64,000 nt of DNA, taken from contig JARJIL010000007.1 in the NCBI GenBank assembly GCA_038502395.1, positions 76,594,821 to 76,658,820 on the forward strand. The letters are read 5' to 3'. The DNA comes from Dittrichia graveolens (Eukaryota; Streptophyta; Magnoliopsida; Asterales; Asteraceae). A model generated the notes under the pieces. That model was not told where the DNA came from. It made no database searches and saw only the letters and a program-made list of their open reading frames with translations. This document shows, one piece after another, positions 61,622 to 64,000 of this stretch; position 1 is the first letter of the stretch; each line of letters starts with the position of its first letter. The translations under genes were made by a program, and so were the position numbers.

Positions 61622-63684
61622 TGTAAGGATCCAAATTTTTTTAAAACATTTAATATTGATTATAAAGTGAATGATAATCACAAAAGGTGGGAACAAGATT
61701 AGTGGTTTATTTAATTACAACCAACTAAGAATATTTACATAAAGTTTTCATTAAACATTTTATAAAATATGGAGCCATCAATCATGTCTAAGGAGTCGGG
61801 GACTTGTCTTATCTTTATCTGTACCACACATAAAAACATCATAAACTTTGATAAGCAAGTTGCTTAGTAAGCATACTTAACAATCATTTATTGTAACATG
61901 TAAGCACAAATTTTACATAACAAACATTCTCTAAATGTCCAATAACGAATATTGGAACTTTAACTCTGAACCCGGTACCGAGTCAATATCTTAAATGCCC
62001 AAATGAGCACAAAACTCAAATACTCCAATAGCACAAATACATATAGCAACACATCCATACATCACATGATTACATAAAAGAGAGTTCAGTATATCTACAG
62101 TACTATTTGATATGATCTCAATTAATCTCCAATGGTAGTTTAATAGTTATTTAAGCTCAATAATCACCTACAAATAATTATTAAATAAAATCTTAGCTCT
62201 GAATTAATGAATTAAACATTGTGCTATAAATCTACACAGCGTGGTACACAGCTCATATACCACTACACGGTCACTACTACATGGTCTCCCTTACCAATCC
62301 CATGACACGGTCTATAGTAACCCTACATGACCTATGCCATAAAAGGGTAGTATAGGGCCCGTGTACTTGAATATGGTCCGTGTACCTCTACACGACACAG
62401 TTAGGGATGTAAATGAGCTGAGCTACTTGCGAGCTATTCGAGCTCGGATCATTAAAAGCTCGAAATGAGCCGAGCCTCAATAAGCTTGAGCTTGAGCCTA
62501 GATTAAAGCTCATTTAATAAACGAGCGAGCTCGAGCTCCAAAGAGTGGGCTCGTTTAAGCTCGCGAGGCTAAACGAGCTCCATATATAATATAATATAAT
62601 TTTATTTTATATGTTTAATTTTTAATACTTATATAAATCATTTTAGTAAAAATATCAAAATAATAAACAAGCCTAAATAAGCCGAGCCCGAGCTTCATAA
62701 CTCTTAAACGAGTGGTGCTCGAACTCAACTTCACAAGTTTTAAACGAGCTGAGCTCAGGCTCGAGCTTAAAAAAAGCCTAAACGAGCCCTGCTCGATAAG
62801 TGTTTGGCTTGGTTCGACTCGTTTATATCCCTAGACATAGTGCACATTTGACGCCCTTGTACATAGCCCGTGTCACCCAAATTTTAGCAGTCTGTTCGAC
62901 CAAAACAACTGTATATCCAACTCAAATCTACACTTAACTCAAAATTGACACTTCTCAATGTATTCCAACACTGAAAAACACTATATAACATCTACAAACA
63001 TAAGAAAAACAACAAAATAAAAGCTTTGATCATCCATTGATCAAACAACCTTACAACCTTATGAACTTAAATTCTTGACCCATTTGCTCAAATTAATAAT
63101 ATGCACAACAAAGTAGATATCTGAACTCCATAATCAACTATTCTTTGATAAAAACATTCACCTAAATCATCGATCATCTAGATGATTATTACCTGTCAAT
63201 TGCAAATTCTACACACAAGTAACTAAATTTATTAAGAAAAGCATCAAATAAGTCAAGAAATAATACCTCTTTGACTCAATTTATGATTTTAATCTCCAAC
63301 TTCTTCACAATAGTTAGTTTGCTGAGTTTTCTCTTGCTTTCTCTCTCTCTTCTCGATCTTTCCCAGCCCCCACAACACACACTTGCACTACTAAATTTTG
63401 ACTTGTTTGACCATGGATTCTTTTATATAGACAAGTTTGGTAATATGACAGCTTTAGTCCCTCTAATTCAATTGTTCAAATAATAATTAACCACAATTAA
63501 TATCTCCTACTTACAATACAACATTTATTAATTTGTAATTTCATTCCCTAAACTCTTTATATTATATAAGTATAACATGTATTATTATATTTTATCAATT
63601 TCCACAAGCTTATGCAAAACTATAATTTATTAATTAATAATATCTTTTAAAATTTAAATACTCACAAATTCTTGGGGTGTTACA
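61622..63684 (-). mobile_element. Gypsy-like solo LTR, 2063 bp, with an inserted hAT-like MITE
   Basis: On the minus strand it begins TGTAACACCCCAAGAATTTG and ends GGATCCTTACA. A perfect 5-bp duplication TAAGT flanks it (61617-61621 and 63685-63689). A TATA-and-leader-like segment near 63430-63250 resembles the copy at 44083-45490. The palindrome array at 62240-62400 continues at 62834, with a hAT-like element between. Confidence 0.85.
62402..62833. mobile_element. hAT-like non-autonomous element, 432 bp
   Basis: Begins TAGGGATGTAAATGAGC and ends TTTATATCCCTA. The flanking 8-bp sites are gacacagt (62394-62401) and gacatagt (62834-62841), with one mismatch. The interior is a degenerate array of 'gagctcg' and 'aaacgagc' words. 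No transposase. Confidence 0.8.
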
Positions 63685-63689
63685 TAAGT

Positions 63690-64000
63690 AATCATCTTTC
63701 TTTTATTAACCAAACCAACTAAGTTAATTGGCATGATCAATTATGTCCACATTCCACAACACACTAGAGCTAGCCTATTTCTTGAGATTTCCGAATTAGG
63801 TTAAAATGCTCATGTAGACCAAACTTATAAAGGTGTCTTAAAGATAGTTCTAGATCCATCATCTTTCTCACATAATGCAATTTTTGAAAAATATCACATA
63901 ATAGTTATACACATACATAACATCACACCGTCCACTCTGACATGTGGCTATGAGGAGGCAATGATTATCCTTCCCCAACTTATAATTCTAATATATGTTC
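63690..64000. other. Intergenic DNA to the window end
   Basis: No gene or repeat end recognised. Confidence 0.4.

Overview
This is a plant nuclear window, most likely from a eudicot. It is AT-rich, its genes are split by short GT-AG introns, the five annotated host proteins that I can place in known families belong to plant-type families, and the spaces between genes are filled with LTR retrotransposons, solo LTRs, Helitrons and MITEs. Species cannot be fixed from the sequence alone.

Six host genes are supported, with exon structures worked out by hand from splice signals and conserved protein sequence. (1) A secreted/ER cyclophilin of the CYP20-1 type, minus strand, 1864-4333. (2) A GT90/DUF821 O-glucosyltransferase-like membrane-anchored protein, plus strand, 7202-10564. 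(3) A nuclear-encoded mitochondrial-type ribosomal protein S18, minus, 13375-15074. (4) An ankyrin plus tandem CCCH zinc-finger (RR-TZF) regulator, plus, 34148-35947. (5) A small two-exon protein with a VAKLMGLD (DUF3741/LONGIFOLIA-like) motif, minus, 46064-46716. (6) The U2 snRNP SF3b subunit PHF5A, minus, 47236-47568. A seventh, glutamine-dependent asparagine synthetase, lies at 52050-54948 on the minus strand with 12 coding exons. They are unrelated housekeeping or stress genes and do not form a pathway or cluster.

Between them lie: several TIR elements (PIF/Harbinger-like with TAA duplications at 4916-5314 and 49303-50039; hAT-like with 8-bp duplications at 5905-6560, 16918-18065 and 62402-62833; a MULE-like foldback at 45537-45768); two Helitrons (19583-20228 and 29157-31920), the second carrying what looks like a captured first exon; a recent Copia element (20939-25612, TSD TTTGG) whose coding region is broken by five frameshifts; a second Copia element on the minus strand (37222-42992) with a 1.1-kb solo LTR nested exactly at its gag/protease junction; and three large Gypsy-like solo LTRs (44083-45490, 56518-59057, 61622-63684) sharing TGTAACA-type ends and an internal array of imperfect CACGG/CCGTG palindromes.

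No undescribed system with several cooperating genes was found. The most checkable novelties are two GC-AG introns in the asparagine synthetase gene, a stop-free 129-nt intron in the S18 gene, a 45-bp near-perfect hairpin at 12212-12310, the Helitron-borne exon, and the hAT-like family whose members share ends but have quite different, compositionally biased interiors.
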